Position numbers and translations under genes: made by a program. A stretch of DNA of 64,000 bases. Origin: Kribbella qitaiheensis. Its GTDB lineage: Bacteria > Actinomycetota > Actinomycetes > Propionibacteriales > Kribbellaceae. How positions within the stretch are numbered: position 1 is the first letter of the stretch; each line of letters opens with the position of its first letter. Shown here one piece after another: positions 1 to 8,376 of the stretch. A model generated the notes under the pieces. The model saw only the letters and a list, made by a program, of their open reading frames with translations, was not told the origin of the DNA and did no database searches. The DNA lies in NCBI RefSeq assembly GCF_014217565.1, contig NZ_CP043661.1, positions 4,960,001 through 5,024,000 on the forward strand, given 5' to 3'.

Positions 1-504
1 GTCCAGGACGGGTACACCCTCGCCGAGCGGTTGCACACCGACGGGATCCTGCTCGCGGTGCACAACTGGTCCGGCCGCCCGACGACCCCCGCGGTCGACG
101 CACTCCAGGACTGGGCGACCACCTACGGGATGCCGCAGCGGATCCTGATGGCGACGGGTACGAACGACATCTTCAATCCGCCCGTGTTCGCGGCCCAGGT
201 CGATCGGACCATGAGCATCGTCGGCACCACCCGCACGGTCATCTGGGTCAACGTCCAGGCGTCGCGGACGAGTCAGGCGGCTGCTGTCCAGCTTGCGGAC
301 CAGCGCAACAGCGGTTGGATCAACCTGCAGCTCGCCGACGCCCAGAAGCGGCACCCGAATCTGAAGATCGTGCACTGGGCCGAGTTCCTGGCGGCGAAGC
401 CGTCGCGGATGTCACCGACGATGTACCTGCGCGACGGCGTGCACACGACGGTGCCGCTCGGCCAGAACGCCCGCAACGAACTGATCGCCCAGACGATCAG
501 CTGA
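1..504 (+). CDS. SGNH/GDSL-type hydrolase, C-terminal part (5' end outside window)
   Basis: The frame is open from base 1, so the start lies upstream of the window; about 167 residues are visible. Near the C terminus a D-G-V-H-T motif (bases 433-447) matches the catalytic Asp-x-x-His block of SGNH/GDSL esterases. An earlier segment reading ILMATGTNDIF resembles the block III G-x-N-D signature of the same family. The protein is therefore probably a small secreted or membrane-linked esterase or acyltransferase-type hydrolase. The missing N terminus should hold the GDS nucleophile block and any signal or membrane segment. It runs toward the chitinase operon and is separated from it by a hairpin. 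The family assignment is fairly safe; the substrate cannot be told. Confidence 0.6.
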   Translation, partial: VQDGYTLAERLHTDGILLAVHNWSGRPTTPAVDALQDWATTYGMPQRILMATGTNDIFNPPVFAAQVDRTMSIVGTTRTVIWVNVQASRTSQAAAVQLADQRNSGWINLQLADAQKRHPNLKIVHWAEFLAAKPSRMSPTMYLRDGVHTTVPLGQNARNELIAQTIS

Positions 505-512
505 GACCCGGA

Positions 513-546
513 GTACGGCGGGCGGAGGGGCGCCCGCCCGCCGTAC
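513..546. terminator. Bidirectional hairpin terminator
   Basis: A perfect 12-bp inverted repeat (513-524 with 535-546) encloses a 10-base loop. It lies between the convergent ends of the SGNH hydrolase and the chitinase operon. There is no strong T-run, as is common in high-GC actinobacteria. Confidence 0.7.
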
Positions 547-554
547 GAAAGGTT

Positions 555-2111
555 CTAGAACCCTGCAGTGATGCGGGTGAAGTCCCAGTCGCCCTGGGCG
601 ATACCGCTGCAGTTGGACACGACGCCGCCGCCCGCGCAGCCGCGGTCACGGTTCACCGACCAGAACGCCAGCCGGCCGAGACCGTTGCTCCTGGCCCAGT
701 TGGTGATGTTCTGCCAGGTCGCCGTCGTGGTCATCTCCTGCTGGTCGGACAGACCGTTCATGCCGGAGATGCCCTGGTGGGCGTAGGCCTGCGCGGTGGT
801 CCAGCCGAAGGTCGCCTTCAGCTTGTTGTTCAGACCCGTGGACGCGCCGACCGTGTCGTTGTAGATGTTGCCGCTGCCGAAGTCGAACGGCATCAACGTG
901 AAGATGTCGATGTTCGCACCGAGCGCCGCGGACCGCTCGATCAGCCGGTTGCCGTAGTAGTTCGGGCCGGTGGTCGAGGTACCGAAGGTCAGGATGGTCT
1001 GGATCCCGGCGTTGTTCTGCTTGATGATCTTGAGCGCGCCCAGGATGCGGTCCTGGACGGCCTCGTTCTCGAACTCGTCGGAGTTCTCGATGTCGATGTC
1101 GATCGCCTTCAGGCCATAGGCGCTGATCACCTTCTGGTACGCGCCGGCGAGGAGCTCCGGCGTACTGCAGTTCGGGCCGAGCTTGTTGCCGCTCCAACCG
1201 CCGATCGACGGTACGACGTCGCCGCCGGCCGCGTGGATCGCTGCGATCGCGTTGGCGTCCGCGCTGCCCTGTAGTGGCCGCGCGCCGTCCCAAGCCGGGT
1301 TGCAGCCGCCGGACGACAGGATGAAGGCCATCGTGAACCACTTGATGCCGGTCGCGTTCATGACCGTCGTCGGGTTCGGCGGGTCACCCCAGCCCATGTA
1401 GAGGTACGGGGCAGCCTTCTTGGAGCCGTTGCCAGGAGGAGTGCCGCCCGTTTGCGTCGTGACGGAAACGGCGCTGCTCTTGGCGCCTTCGCCTGCTGCG
1501 TTGGACGCGCTCACCTGGTAGCTGTAGCTGGTGTTCGCGGTCAGGCCGGAGTCCGTGTACGACGTACCGGTCGGACTGCCGACCTTCGAACCGTTGCGGT
1601 AGACGCTGTAGCTGGTGGCACCGCTAGCAGCCGACCAGGACAGGCTTACCGACGAAGAGGTCGACGTACCGGAGAGTCCACCTGGTGCGCCCGGCACCGT
1701 GCCTCCGCCGCCTCCTGAGCAGGAACCACCATTCAGACGACAGGCGGCGAGACCTGGGAAGTTGCCCGGGTTGCCGTTGAAGCCGAAGGTGACGCTGGCA
1801 CCAGGTGCCAACGGTCCCGCCCAGCTGGGCGGAGTGAAGGTGTGGGTCTGGCCACTGGTACTCCGGGTGGCGTCCCACGAACTGCTGATGGTGTAGCCGG
1901 ACGGGAAGTCCAGTGCCACCGACCAGGTACTGAGAGAACTGGTGGTGCCGTTGGTGACAGTCACCTTGCCTTCGAAGCCGCTGCCCCAGTCAGAGACCTT
2001 GGTGAAGGCGGCGCTCGCACCGGCGGCCTGGGCTGCCGGGATGACGATCAGCGATGCCACTACGGCGGCAATCGCTGCTATTGCTACGGACAGGAACTTC
2101 TTGCGTTTCAT
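555..2111 (-). CDS. Secreted GH18 chitinase with CBM2 and Fn3 domains
   Basis: This 518-residue protein has an N-terminal Sec signal (KRKK followed by a hydrophobic run, cut near residue 29). A cellulose/chitin-binding CBM2-like domain follows (about 30-131, with the Trp-rich beta pattern and a closing Cys pair), then a Gly-rich linker, one fibronectin type III domain (about 140-220) and a GH18 barrel (about 232-518). The barrel shows SIGGW at 302-306 and the catalytic D338-I-D340-I-E342. The outer Asp of the usual DGxDxDxE motif is Lys335 here, as in one bacterial GH18 subgroup; Glu342 is the expected acid. It should hydrolyse chitin outside the cell. GGAG lies just before the ATG. It follows the second chitinase with a 28-base gap, so the two are probably one operon. 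Confidence 0.93.
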   Translation of the reverse strand: MKRKKFLSVAIAAIAAVVASLIVIPAAQAAGASAAFTKVSDWGSGFEGKVTVTNGTTSSLSTWSVALDFPSGYTISSSWDATRSTSGQTHTFTPPSWAGPLAPGASVTFGFNGNPGNFPGLAACRLNGGSCSGGGGGTVPGAPGGLSGTSTSSSVSLSWSAASGATSYSVYRNGSKVGSPTGTSYTDSGLTANTSYSYQVSASNAAGEGAKSSAVSVTTQTGGTPPGNGSKKAAPYLYMGWGDPPNPTTVMNATGIKWFTMAFILSSGGCNPAWDGARPLQGSADANAIAAIHAAGGDVVPSIGGWSGNKLGPNCSTPELLAGAYQKVISAYGLKAIDIDIENSDEFENEAVQDRILGALKIIKQNNAGIQTILTFGTSTTGPNYYGNRLIERSAALGANIDIFTLMPFDFGSGNIYNDTVGASTGLNNKLKATFGWTTAQAYAHQGISGMNGLSDQQEMTTTATWQNITNWARSNGLGRLAFWSVNRDRGCAGGGVVSNCSGIAQGDWDFTRITAGF

Positions 2112-2139
2112 GATGCTCCGATCAGTGGGCGGTACGTGA

Positions 2140-3888
2140 TCAGACCCGTCCCCAGAGTGCGGGGACGTTCGGGGGCTCCCAGCCGGTCAAGGAGGTGTGG
2201 CCCTGGATGCAGCGGTAGGTGATGCCGTTGTAAGACACCAGTGCACCGGTCGCGTACGCCGTGTTGGGCGCCCACGGGGTTGCCGTCGGAGGGGTGGTCG
2301 GCGGCGTGGTGGGAGGTGTGGTCGGGGGCGTAGTGGGCGGAGTGGTCGGCGGCGTCGTGGGAGGCGTCGTCGGAGGAGTGGTCGGCGGGGTCGTCGGCGG
2401 GGTGGTGGGGGGACCGCTGCAGCCGGGGGTGTCCGCGTTGACGGAGTTGACGACGGAGTTGAAGAGCGTGACGCCCGGGTCGAGCGCCTCCATCGAATAC
2501 ATCATCGCGCCGGCCAGCCCGTTGCAGTGCGCGTAGTCCGCCTTCGCCTTGATCGACTGGGCGTTGTCACCGGTCCAGAAGGTGCCGTTGCTGTAGAACC
2601 AGGAGGACTTGGTCGCGTCGTCGAAGTACGTCCTGGCGGGGTTGTCGACGAAGCCGGTCAGCTCCTTGTAGAAGGACACGCCAGGCACGTTGCCGCTCAG
2701 TGCGTGACCGTCAGCGGGTCCGGTGGCCGTCTGGTACTTGCCGTTCGCGGTTGCCGGGACACCCTTCCATCCCCTGTAGTAGAAGGGGTATCCGATCGTC
2801 AGTTTGCTCGCCGGGAACCCGCCGGGGATCCCGTACGCCGAGTCGCCGGCGGTCCACGCCTTCACGGCGCTGTCGACGGAGTACTTGCCCTGGCCCGGCG
2901 GGATCGGGTTGCTCGGGTCGTTCGGTGCCGTGTACAGCGGGTCCTGGAAGTTGGTCGGCCCGGTGGCCTCCCAGCCGCCGTGCATGTCGTACGACATCAC
3001 GTTGTTGTAGTCCAGGTACTGGCCGATCTTGTTCGTCTCGATGGTGGCGATCTTGTCCTGGCCCGCCGGGGTGGCGGCGGTCAGCCACATCTTCCTGCCG
3101 ACACTGTTGCCGTAGGCATCCAGCTGGGAGCGGAGCTCGGCGAGCAACAGGGTGAAGTTCTGCTTGTCCGCGGCGCTGTAGTGGTTGCCGGTGTGACCGT
3201 TCGGCGAGCCGGGGTACTCCCAGTCGATGTCGATACCGTCGAAGATCCCGGCGGCGCTGCCCGGGCCGCCGAAGCCGTCGACCACCGGCAGGTTGCCCTT
3301 GATGAACATGTCGATGCAGGAGCTGACCATGGCCTTGCGCTTGGTGTCGCTGGAGGCGGCGTCGGAGAAGTACTTCGAGTAGGTCCAGCCGCCGATCGAG
3401 ATCAGGATCTTCAGGTTCGGCTGCTTGGCCTTCAGCTTCTTCAGCTGGTTGAAGTTGCCCTGGATCGGCTGGTTCCAGACGTCGCCGACGCCGTCGACGC
3501 TGATGTCCGCGCCGTACGATTTGCCGTAGTCGGCGAACGCGTCGCCCGCGCCGTCACCGGCGTTCGGGTTGCTCTCGTCCTGGGAGGCCGCCGAGTTCGC
3601 CATGAAGCAGGTGTGGTTGGTCGGGTGGAGGTTCGCGAACGCGTAGTTCAGGAAGTCCAGCTTGCTCGCGGCACCGGTGGTGATCAGGGTCTTCGGGTAG
3701 AAGAGGTTCTGGTAGATGCCCCACTGGGTGAAGTACGCCGTCTTCACGCCGCCGCTACTGGCGGCCGCGGCTTGTGGGGAGGCCTGTGGTTCAGGTGGAC
3801 CGGCGGTGGCGACGTTGACGCCGGCGACGGCGATCAGGGCGGTTGCGGCCACTGTGGCCGCGGCGGCGAAGCTGCGCGTTCTACTCAT
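2140..3888 (-). CDS. Secreted GH18 chitinase with C-terminal CBM5/12 chitin-binding domain
   Basis: The protein has 582 residues when started at the ATG at 3886-3888, which begins a clear signal peptide (MSRTR plus an Ala/Val core, cut near residue 29-30). A longer frame upstream lacks any secretion signal and was not used. The GH18 barrel spans about 47-480, with SIGGW at 164-168 and a complete DGIDIDWE motif at 217-224, Glu224 being the acid/base. A Pro/Thr linker of about ten PPTT units leads to a C-terminal CBM5/12 module of about 45 residues, marked by W-x-P-N-T-A-Y and the W-E-P-P...ALW ending. It is an extracellular chitinase and the first gene of the two-chitinase operon. The AT-rich region upstream holds an element shared with the ABC importer promoter. 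Confidence 0.94.
   Translation of the reverse strand: MSRTRSFAAAATVAATALIAVAGVNVATAGPPEPQASPQAAAASSGGVKTAYFTQWGIYQNLFYPKTLITTGAASKLDFLNYAFANLHPTNHTCFMANSAASQDESNPNAGDGAGDAFADYGKSYGADISVDGVGDVWNQPIQGNFNQLKKLKAKQPNLKILISIGGWTYSKYFSDAASSDTKRKAMVSSCIDMFIKGNLPVVDGFGGPGSAAGIFDGIDIDWEYPGSPNGHTGNHYSAADKQNFTLLLAELRSQLDAYGNSVGRKMWLTAATPAGQDKIATIETNKIGQYLDYNNVMSYDMHGGWEATGPTNFQDPLYTAPNDPSNPIPPGQGKYSVDSAVKAWTAGDSAYGIPGGFPASKLTIGYPFYYRGWKGVPATANGKYQTATGPADGHALSGNVPGVSFYKELTGFVDNPARTYFDDATKSSWFYSNGTFWTGDNAQSIKAKADYAHCNGLAGAMMYSMEALDPGVTLFNSVVNSVNADTPGCSGPPTTPPTTPPTTPPTTPPTTPPTTPPTTPPTTPPTTPPTTPPTATPWAPNTAYATGALVSYNGITYRCIQGHTSLTGWEPPNVPALWGRV
2287..2412 (-). repeat. 12-bp tandem repeat encoding the PPTT linker
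   Basis: About ten in-frame copies of a degenerate 12-base unit encode Pro-Pro-Thr-Thr between the catalytic and chitin-binding domains of the upstream chitinase. Third positions vary between units, which argues for selection on the protein rather than very recent expansion. Linkers of this kind are typically O-glycosylated in actinobacteria; that is family knowledge and cannot be seen here. Confidence 0.85.
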
Positions 3889-3970
3889 GGGGGCGGTCCT
3901 CCGGTCAGGAGCGGAGCAATACTCGGGTGTCCAGCAGGTGTCCAGACATGGACGGGGGCGGAACATTCTG

Positions 3971-3998
3971 CAAGAAACTTAGTTAAAGACATTTCTAA
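3971..3998 (-). promoter_or_regulatory. AT-rich promoter-proximal element of the chitinase operon
   Basis: This block lies 83-110 bases before the chitinase start in an otherwise GC-rich region. On the coding strand it reads TAGAAATGTCTT and continues into TAACTAAGTTTCTT. A closely similar block sits before the ABC solute-binding protein gene (18724-18750). It could be the core promoter, an operator, or both. The rest of the 3889-4137 gap between the divergent chitinase and ssd genes holds nothing else recognised. Confidence 0.4.
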
Positions 3999-4137
3999 AA
4001 CGAACCGTAGCCTTTAGCCGCCCGCCGGTCGCCAGGTCGAGCTGGCGGATTGCCGCAGCTGACGGAAATCCGACACCAGTTGTCCACAGGTTTCGATCGG
4101 CCCCGCCGGGGCCGTCGGTTGACGGCACGTTCTAGGC

Positions 4138-5218
4138 ATGGACAACACTTCCTTGACGCCGGCGGTCCTGTTCGCCACCGCTGACGAGATGCTGCTCGAC
4201 GACCTGCTGCGCCTGGCCGCGGCCGCCGAGGTGACCCCCCAGGTGGAGAACGACCTGCTCGGCCTGCGCCGCTGCTGGCAATCGCCCACTCTTGTCGTCG
4301 TCGGCCAGGACCTGGTCGAGCCACTCGCCCGCACCCAACCCGTACGCCGATCCGGCGTCGTCGTGGCCGGCGTCGACGCCGACGACCCGGAGGCGTATCG
4401 ACGTGCGCTCGCGATCGGTGCCGAAGGAGTCTTCCCACTGCCCGCCGAGGAGGCCCGCGCTCGGTGACAAACTCGCGGACACTCTGGACGGCGGGGTGCG
4501 TTCGGCAGTGACGCTGGCCTTCGTCGGTGGCTGCGGGGGAGGCGGAGCGACCACGCTGGCCGCTGCTGTGGCGGTGACTGCGAGCCGGCGAGGACTGCGG
4601 ACCATGCTGATCGACGGGGATCCACTCGGTGGGGGCATCGACCTCGCGCTCGGCAGCGAAACCGATCAAGGTTCCCGCTGGCCGGAGCTGATCAACGCTG
4701 CCGGGCGGGTCAGCGCCGGTGCGCTGCGAGCTGCTCTGCCGAAGGTGTCCGGCTTGGCTATCTTGTCGTGGGACCGTTCCGACGTGACCGCGTTGCCGCC
4801 GGAGGCGATGCGGTCGGTGCTGAGTGCGGCGCAACGGAGCAGCGATCTGGTGGTTCTCGATCTACCGCGCCGGGCTGATCCGGCCGCCGAGGAGGCGTTC
4901 GTCCGGGCGACGTCGACGCTGGTGGTCGTTCCGCGGGATGTGCGGTCGTGTGCCGCGGCGGCCCGGCTGGTGGCGCCGTTGCGGGATGTCGCCACCGATC
5001 TGCGAGTGGTCGCGCGGGAGCCCGCGCTGAACGGCTTGTCGGCCATCGACGTCGCCGATCATCTCTCGCTGCCGCTGGCGGCCAAGCTCGGCTTTGAGCG
5101 AGACCTTCCTTCCCTGATGGACGAAGGGCGGTTCGATCCGCGACCACGAAGTGCACTCGGGCGTGCGGCGTCCGAGCTGCTGGATCTCTTCGCGCTCTAC
5201 GGATCGATGGCCGCATGA
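4138..5218 (+). pseudogene. ssd: Ssd/CpaE-like septum-site/Tad ATPase, apparent +1 frameshift
   Basis: Two adjacent frames together give a protein of about 359 residues, the normal size of the Rv3660c/Ssd family (MinD/CpaE-like P-loop proteins encoded at the head of actinobacterial tad clusters). The first frame (4138-4467, 109 residues) is the receiver-like N-terminal part ending in a UGA at 4465-4467. The second continues with DKLADTLDGG and then a deviant Walker A, GGCGGGGATTLAAA (from about 4530), and a MinD-like ATPase fold to 5218. Skipping one base at CGG-U-GAC joins them smoothly. In-frame GTG codons at 4496 and 4508 could alternatively restart the ATPase alone. The gene overlaps tadA by ATGA. 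A sequencing indel is the simplest explanation. The role would be localising the Tad apparatus or affecting septation. Confidence 0.75.
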
Positions 5219-6372
5219 ATATCGCGCCCGACCTCCTCGAGCGAGTCCGCGGGACCCTTGCGGCGCAGGGAGCGGAGCCGACTCCCGCGCGAGTTGCCGC
5301 CGCGCTGCGGGCCGATGGCGGGATCTTCGGCGATTCCACTGTTCTGGCGGTGGTAGCCGCACTGCGCCGGGAGGCCTTGGGTGCGGGGCCGCTCGACGGC
5401 CTCCTGTCCGAGCCGGGGATCACCGACATCTTGGTGAACGGAGCGAACGAGGTCTATGTCGACCGTGGCTCTGGCCTCGAGCGAGTCGCCCTCCGCACCG
5501 GCGACGAGTCCGCGGTCCGCCGACTGGCCACCCGGCTCGCGGCTGCGGCTGGGCGCCGGTTGGACGACGCCACGCCGTACGTCGATGTGCGGCTGCCGGA
5601 CGGGACGCGGTTCCATGCGGTGCTGTCGCCGGTCGCTGCGCCAGGGACCTGCCTGTCGTTACGGGTCCCATCGCGCAAGGTCTTCGACTTGGAGGATCTG
5701 GTAGCCGCCGGATCGCTGCCTCCTGGCGGCGCTTCGGTGCTGAGGGATCTGCTGGATGCACGCCTGGCCTTCCTGATCAGTGGCGGCACCGGAACGGGGA
5801 AGACAACTCTGCTCAATTGCCTGCTGTCGTTGGTGGACGAGTCCGAGCGGTTGGTGCTGGTCGAGGATGCGAGTGAGTTGCGTCCGGACCATCCGCATGT
5901 GATCCGGCTGGAGGCGCGTCCACCCAACGTCGAGGGATCCGGCGAGATCACGCTGCGCGAGCTGGTCCGCCAGGCTCTGCGGATGCGCCCGGACCGGCTG
6001 GTGGTCGGGGAGGTTCGTGGTGCCGAGGTGGTGGACCTGTTGAGTGCTCTGAACACCGGGCACGAGGGTGGCTGCGGCACAGTCCACGCAAACTCGGCTT
6101 CCGACGTGCCAACCCGCCTTGAGGCACTAGGCGCAATGGCAGGCCTGGGCCGCGACGCCTTACACAGCCAGGTGTCTTCGGCACTGCAGGCCGTGATCCA
6201 CCTGGTGCGAGGCCCCGATGGCCGCCGGCGCGTCTCCGAGATCCGGGTGATCAGCCGGTCGACCGACGGCCACGCAACAACTCTGCCCGCAGTACGTTTC
6301 GTTGCCAATGGCAACCTTGAACTCTGCGACGGCGCCACCCGCTTCACCCAGCTGCTCGCAGGTGCCGCATGA
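5215..6372 (+). CDS. tadA: TadA/CpaF-family type II/IV secretion ATPase
   Basis: This 385-residue cytoplasmic ATPase powers assembly or secretion of Tad (Flp) pili. A helical N-terminal domain (about 1-60) precedes the ATPase domain. Walker A GGTGTGKT is at 190-197. It is followed by the Asp box (VLVEDASEL), a Walker B region ending in GEVRGAE, and the His box (GHEGGCGTVHANS), all in family order. The length is typical for the actinobacterial version. The ATG overlaps the ssd stop as ATGA, and its own stop overlaps tadB in the same way, so ssd-tadA-tadB-tadC form a tightly coupled operon. Confidence 0.95.
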   Translation: MNIAPDLLERVRGTLAAQGAEPTPARVAAALRADGGIFGDSTVLAVVAALRREALGAGPLDGLLSEPGITDILVNGANEVYVDRGSGLERVALRTGDESAVRRLATRLAAAAGRRLDDATPYVDVRLPDGTRFHAVLSPVAAPGTCLSLRVPSRKVFDLEDLVAAGSLPPGGASVLRDLLDARLAFLISGGTGTGKTTLLNCLLSLVDESERLVLVEDASELRPDHPHVIRLEARPPNVEGSGEITLRELVRQALRMRPDRLVVGEVRGAEVVDLLSALNTGHEGGCGTVHANSASDVPTRLEALGAMAGLGRDALHSQVSSALQAVIHLVRGPDGRRRVSEIRVISRSTDGHATTLPAVRFVANGNLELCDGATRFTQLLAGAA

Positions 6373-7208
6373 GAGTCCCAGCTTTGGCCAGTGGCCTGGC
6401 CCTGGCCGCCATCCTCGCGATCCTGCCGTCCCGCGGACGTGGGCTGCATCGCCTGGCCGGTCCCAACGCTGTCGGCGTCTCGGACCGCAGGCGGCTGCTC
6501 TCCATCGGGGGCATTGGCCTCGCCCATACTGCCCGCCGACGGCTCGGCATCCTTGCGGCTGCCGTTGTCGGCGCGGCCGTCCTCGCGGGGTCACTCGGTT
6601 TGCAACTGGTGGTCTCCATCGTGGCTCTCGGCGTCATCACCACGGTCATCTTCTGGCAGCGGGCCAAGCATCGTCGGCGCTCCGCCGGTGCTGCTCTGCG
6701 AGTTGAGGTCATCGAGGCCTGCGATGTGCTCAGTGCCGATCTGACCGCTGGCCGGCCGCCGGCCGAGGCCCTCGAAGGTGCTACGACGATCTGCGCTGAC
6801 CTCCGGATCGCCTCAGCTGCTTGCCGCCTCGGTGGTGACGTGCCGGCCGCGCTCGATCTTGCTGCCGAATCTCCTGGCGCCGAAGGGCTTCGCGCCTTGG
6901 CCTCCGCTTGGCGAGTGGCCGAGGAGTCGGGTGCTGCCTTCGCGGGGATCGTCGATCGCCTGGCCGACTCGTTGCGAGCCGACGAGGCGATTCGCCGTCA
7001 GACAGCGGCCAGCCTCGCGGGGGCTCGTGCGACGGCTCGCCTCCTCGCAGTACTGCCCTTTTTCGGCGCTGCCCTCGGGTATGCACTCGGCGCCGATCCG
7101 ATCGCGTTCCTCACCGGTTTGCCAGTTGGCTGGATCTCCCTTGCTGCGGGTCTGGGGTTGTCGGTCGCCGGACTGGCCTGGACTGATCGCCTCGCCGAGG
7201 CTTCGTGA
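6369..7208 (+). CDS. tadB: TadB-like membrane platform protein (T2SSF family)
   Basis: This 279-residue integral membrane protein has hydrophobic segments near the N terminus (two, about 10-90) and at the C terminus (two, about 215-275). They flank a helical cytoplasmic T2SSF domain. The arrangement and the position directly after the TadA ATPase identify it as one of the two inner-membrane platform proteins of the Tad machine. Start and stop both overlap neighbouring genes, so translation is probably coupled. Sequence identity in this family is low, so the assignment rests on topology and context. Confidence 0.82.
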   Translation: MRVPALASGLALAAILAILPSRGRGLHRLAGPNAVGVSDRRRLLSIGGIGLAHTARRRLGILAAAVVGAAVLAGSLGLQLVVSIVALGVITTVIFWQRAKHRRRSAGAALRVEVIEACDVLSADLTAGRPPAEALEGATTICADLRIASAACRLGGDVPAALDLAAESPGAEGLRALASAWRVAEESGAAFAGIVDRLADSLRADEAIRRQTAASLAGARATARLLAVLPFFGAALGYALGADPIAFLTGLPVGWISLAAGLGLSVAGLAWTDRLAEAS

Positions 7209-7933
7209 TGCTGATACCTGTCGTGCTCGCAGGAGTCGCGGTCGCTCTGCTCATGCCGGGCAGACCAGGCCCACGACGACTCGGCCGCCGACGTGGCCGG
7301 ATCGCCAGCCAGTTGGCCTTCCCCGCATCTTCCAGTCGACATCGTCGAGTGGCCGGACTCGCCGCCATCGGCGCGCTACTGCTCTTCGGCTTTCCGCTGG
7401 GCTTGCTGATCGCACCCGCGATCGCCTTCGCCATCCCTATCGCGCTGAGTCGGCTGGAGCCAGCTGCTGAGCGGAAGCGCCGTGCCCGCATCGCGGCCGA
7501 CATCCCCTTGGCCGTCGACCTACTCGCCGCCTGCTTGCGAGCCGGTCGCCCGCCACAAGCAGCTGTCGGAACAGTCGCGAAGGCGATCCGTGGTCCCCTG
7601 GCTGACCTGCTGGCTGGGGTCGGTCACCGACTCGCCTTAGGCACAGACCCGATCGAGGCCTGGTCCACTCTGCTTGCGGAGCCGGCCTGCGCCGGCCTCG
7701 CCCGCGCAGTGCAGCGCGCTCTACGTTCTGGCGCCCCCTTGGCGAAGTCCCTCGAACACCTCGCCGACGACTCACGCCAAGCCCGCCGCTGGGCCGTCGA
7801 GGAACAAGCTCGCGCCGTCGAATCCCGAGCCGTCGTCCCCCTCGGCCTCTGCTTCCTCCCCGCCTTCGTCCTACTGGGCGTCGTACCGACCGTCGTCGGA
7901 TCGCTGAGCGGAATCCTCCACCTGTTCCGGTGA
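7208..7933 (+). CDS. tadC: TadC-like membrane platform protein (T2SSF family)
   Basis: The protein has 241 residues, with two N-terminal membrane segments (about 1-20 and 55-80), a T2SSF domain (AADIPLAVDLLAACLRAG and later repeats) and C-terminal membrane segments. It is the partner of TadB in the pilus platform. The start is either GTG 7205 or ATG 7208, adjacent codons in one frame; the ATG was chosen because it overlaps the tadB stop by a single base. It is the last gene of the first tad segment. The pilin and TadE genes follow only after a minus-strand interruption of about 2.4 kb. Confidence 0.8.
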   Translation: MLIPVVLAGVAVALLMPGRPGPRRLGRRRGRIASQLAFPASSSRHRRVAGLAAIGALLLFGFPLGLLIAPAIAFAIPIALSRLEPAAERKRRARIAADIPLAVDLLAACLRAGRPPQAAVGTVAKAIRGPLADLLAGVGHRLALGTDPIEAWSTLLAEPACAGLARAVQRALRSGAPLAKSLEHLADDSRQARRWAVEEQARAVESRAVVPLGLCFLPAFVLLGVVPTVVGSLSGILHLFR

Positions 7934-7963
7934 CCTTCTCCCGTTCAGGCGAGCGTCTCCCGT

Positions 7964-8260
7964 TCAGCTGGGCGTCTCGCGGTATCGGTCGAGATCGGGG
8001 GCAACGTTCGTCGCGAAGAATTGAGTCACGCGGTAGTCGCAAATCCCCGCGATCGCGAACGGATCCGTCTGCACAAGCTCTCGGACCGCCGTCGCATCAT
8101 TGCCGAGCGCAAGAATGATGCCGCCGTCGCGAGGCTCCTTGCGTCCCGAGGCGACGAAGATCCCGGCGTCGTACTGAACCTTGACCCAATCCAGGTGATC
8201 GGCAAGGAACTCCTCGACACGCTCGAGCGGTGCGGTATAGGTCAGCTCCAAAACGAACAT
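7964..8260 (-). CDS. YciI-like (YCII-related) small protein
   Basis: This 98-residue cytoplasmic protein begins MFVLELTY, has a conserved His in FLADHLDW, and a central DGGIILALG strand-turn. These fit the ferredoxin-like alpha-beta fold of YCII-related proteins. The ATG at 8258-8260 was chosen over a codon 45 bases upstream because the family begins with this beta strand. Family members are often small enzymes (dehalogenase-like or hydrolase-like) or dimeric stress proteins; no specific activity can be assigned. It lies convergent to tadC, 30 bases from its end. Confidence 0.75.
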   Translation of the reverse strand: MFVLELTYTAPLERVEEFLADHLDWVKVQYDAGIFVASGRKEPRDGGIILALGNDATAVRELVQTDPFAIAGICDYRVTQFFATNVAPDLDRYRETPS

Positions 8261-8376
8261 GCCGGCCACCCTAATTCGTCGCAACACCCAGGAGCGCTCC
8301 GGCACCGACGGCCGGCTCCCGGAGGACGGCGCGGTCGGCTCTCTATGCGGTGACGAGCCCGCCAGTGCGGACGACG

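Noticed and set aside
315..1274. Long plus-strand frame opposite the first chitinase
   Set aside because: It is antisense to a well-supported GH18 gene, rich in Arg/Gly/Ala/Val without any domain, as expected for shadow frames in high-GC DNA.
2197..4017. 606-codon plus-strand frame opposite the second chitinase
   Set aside because: It is an antisense shadow; composition is Gly/Arg/Val-rich and no motif is present.
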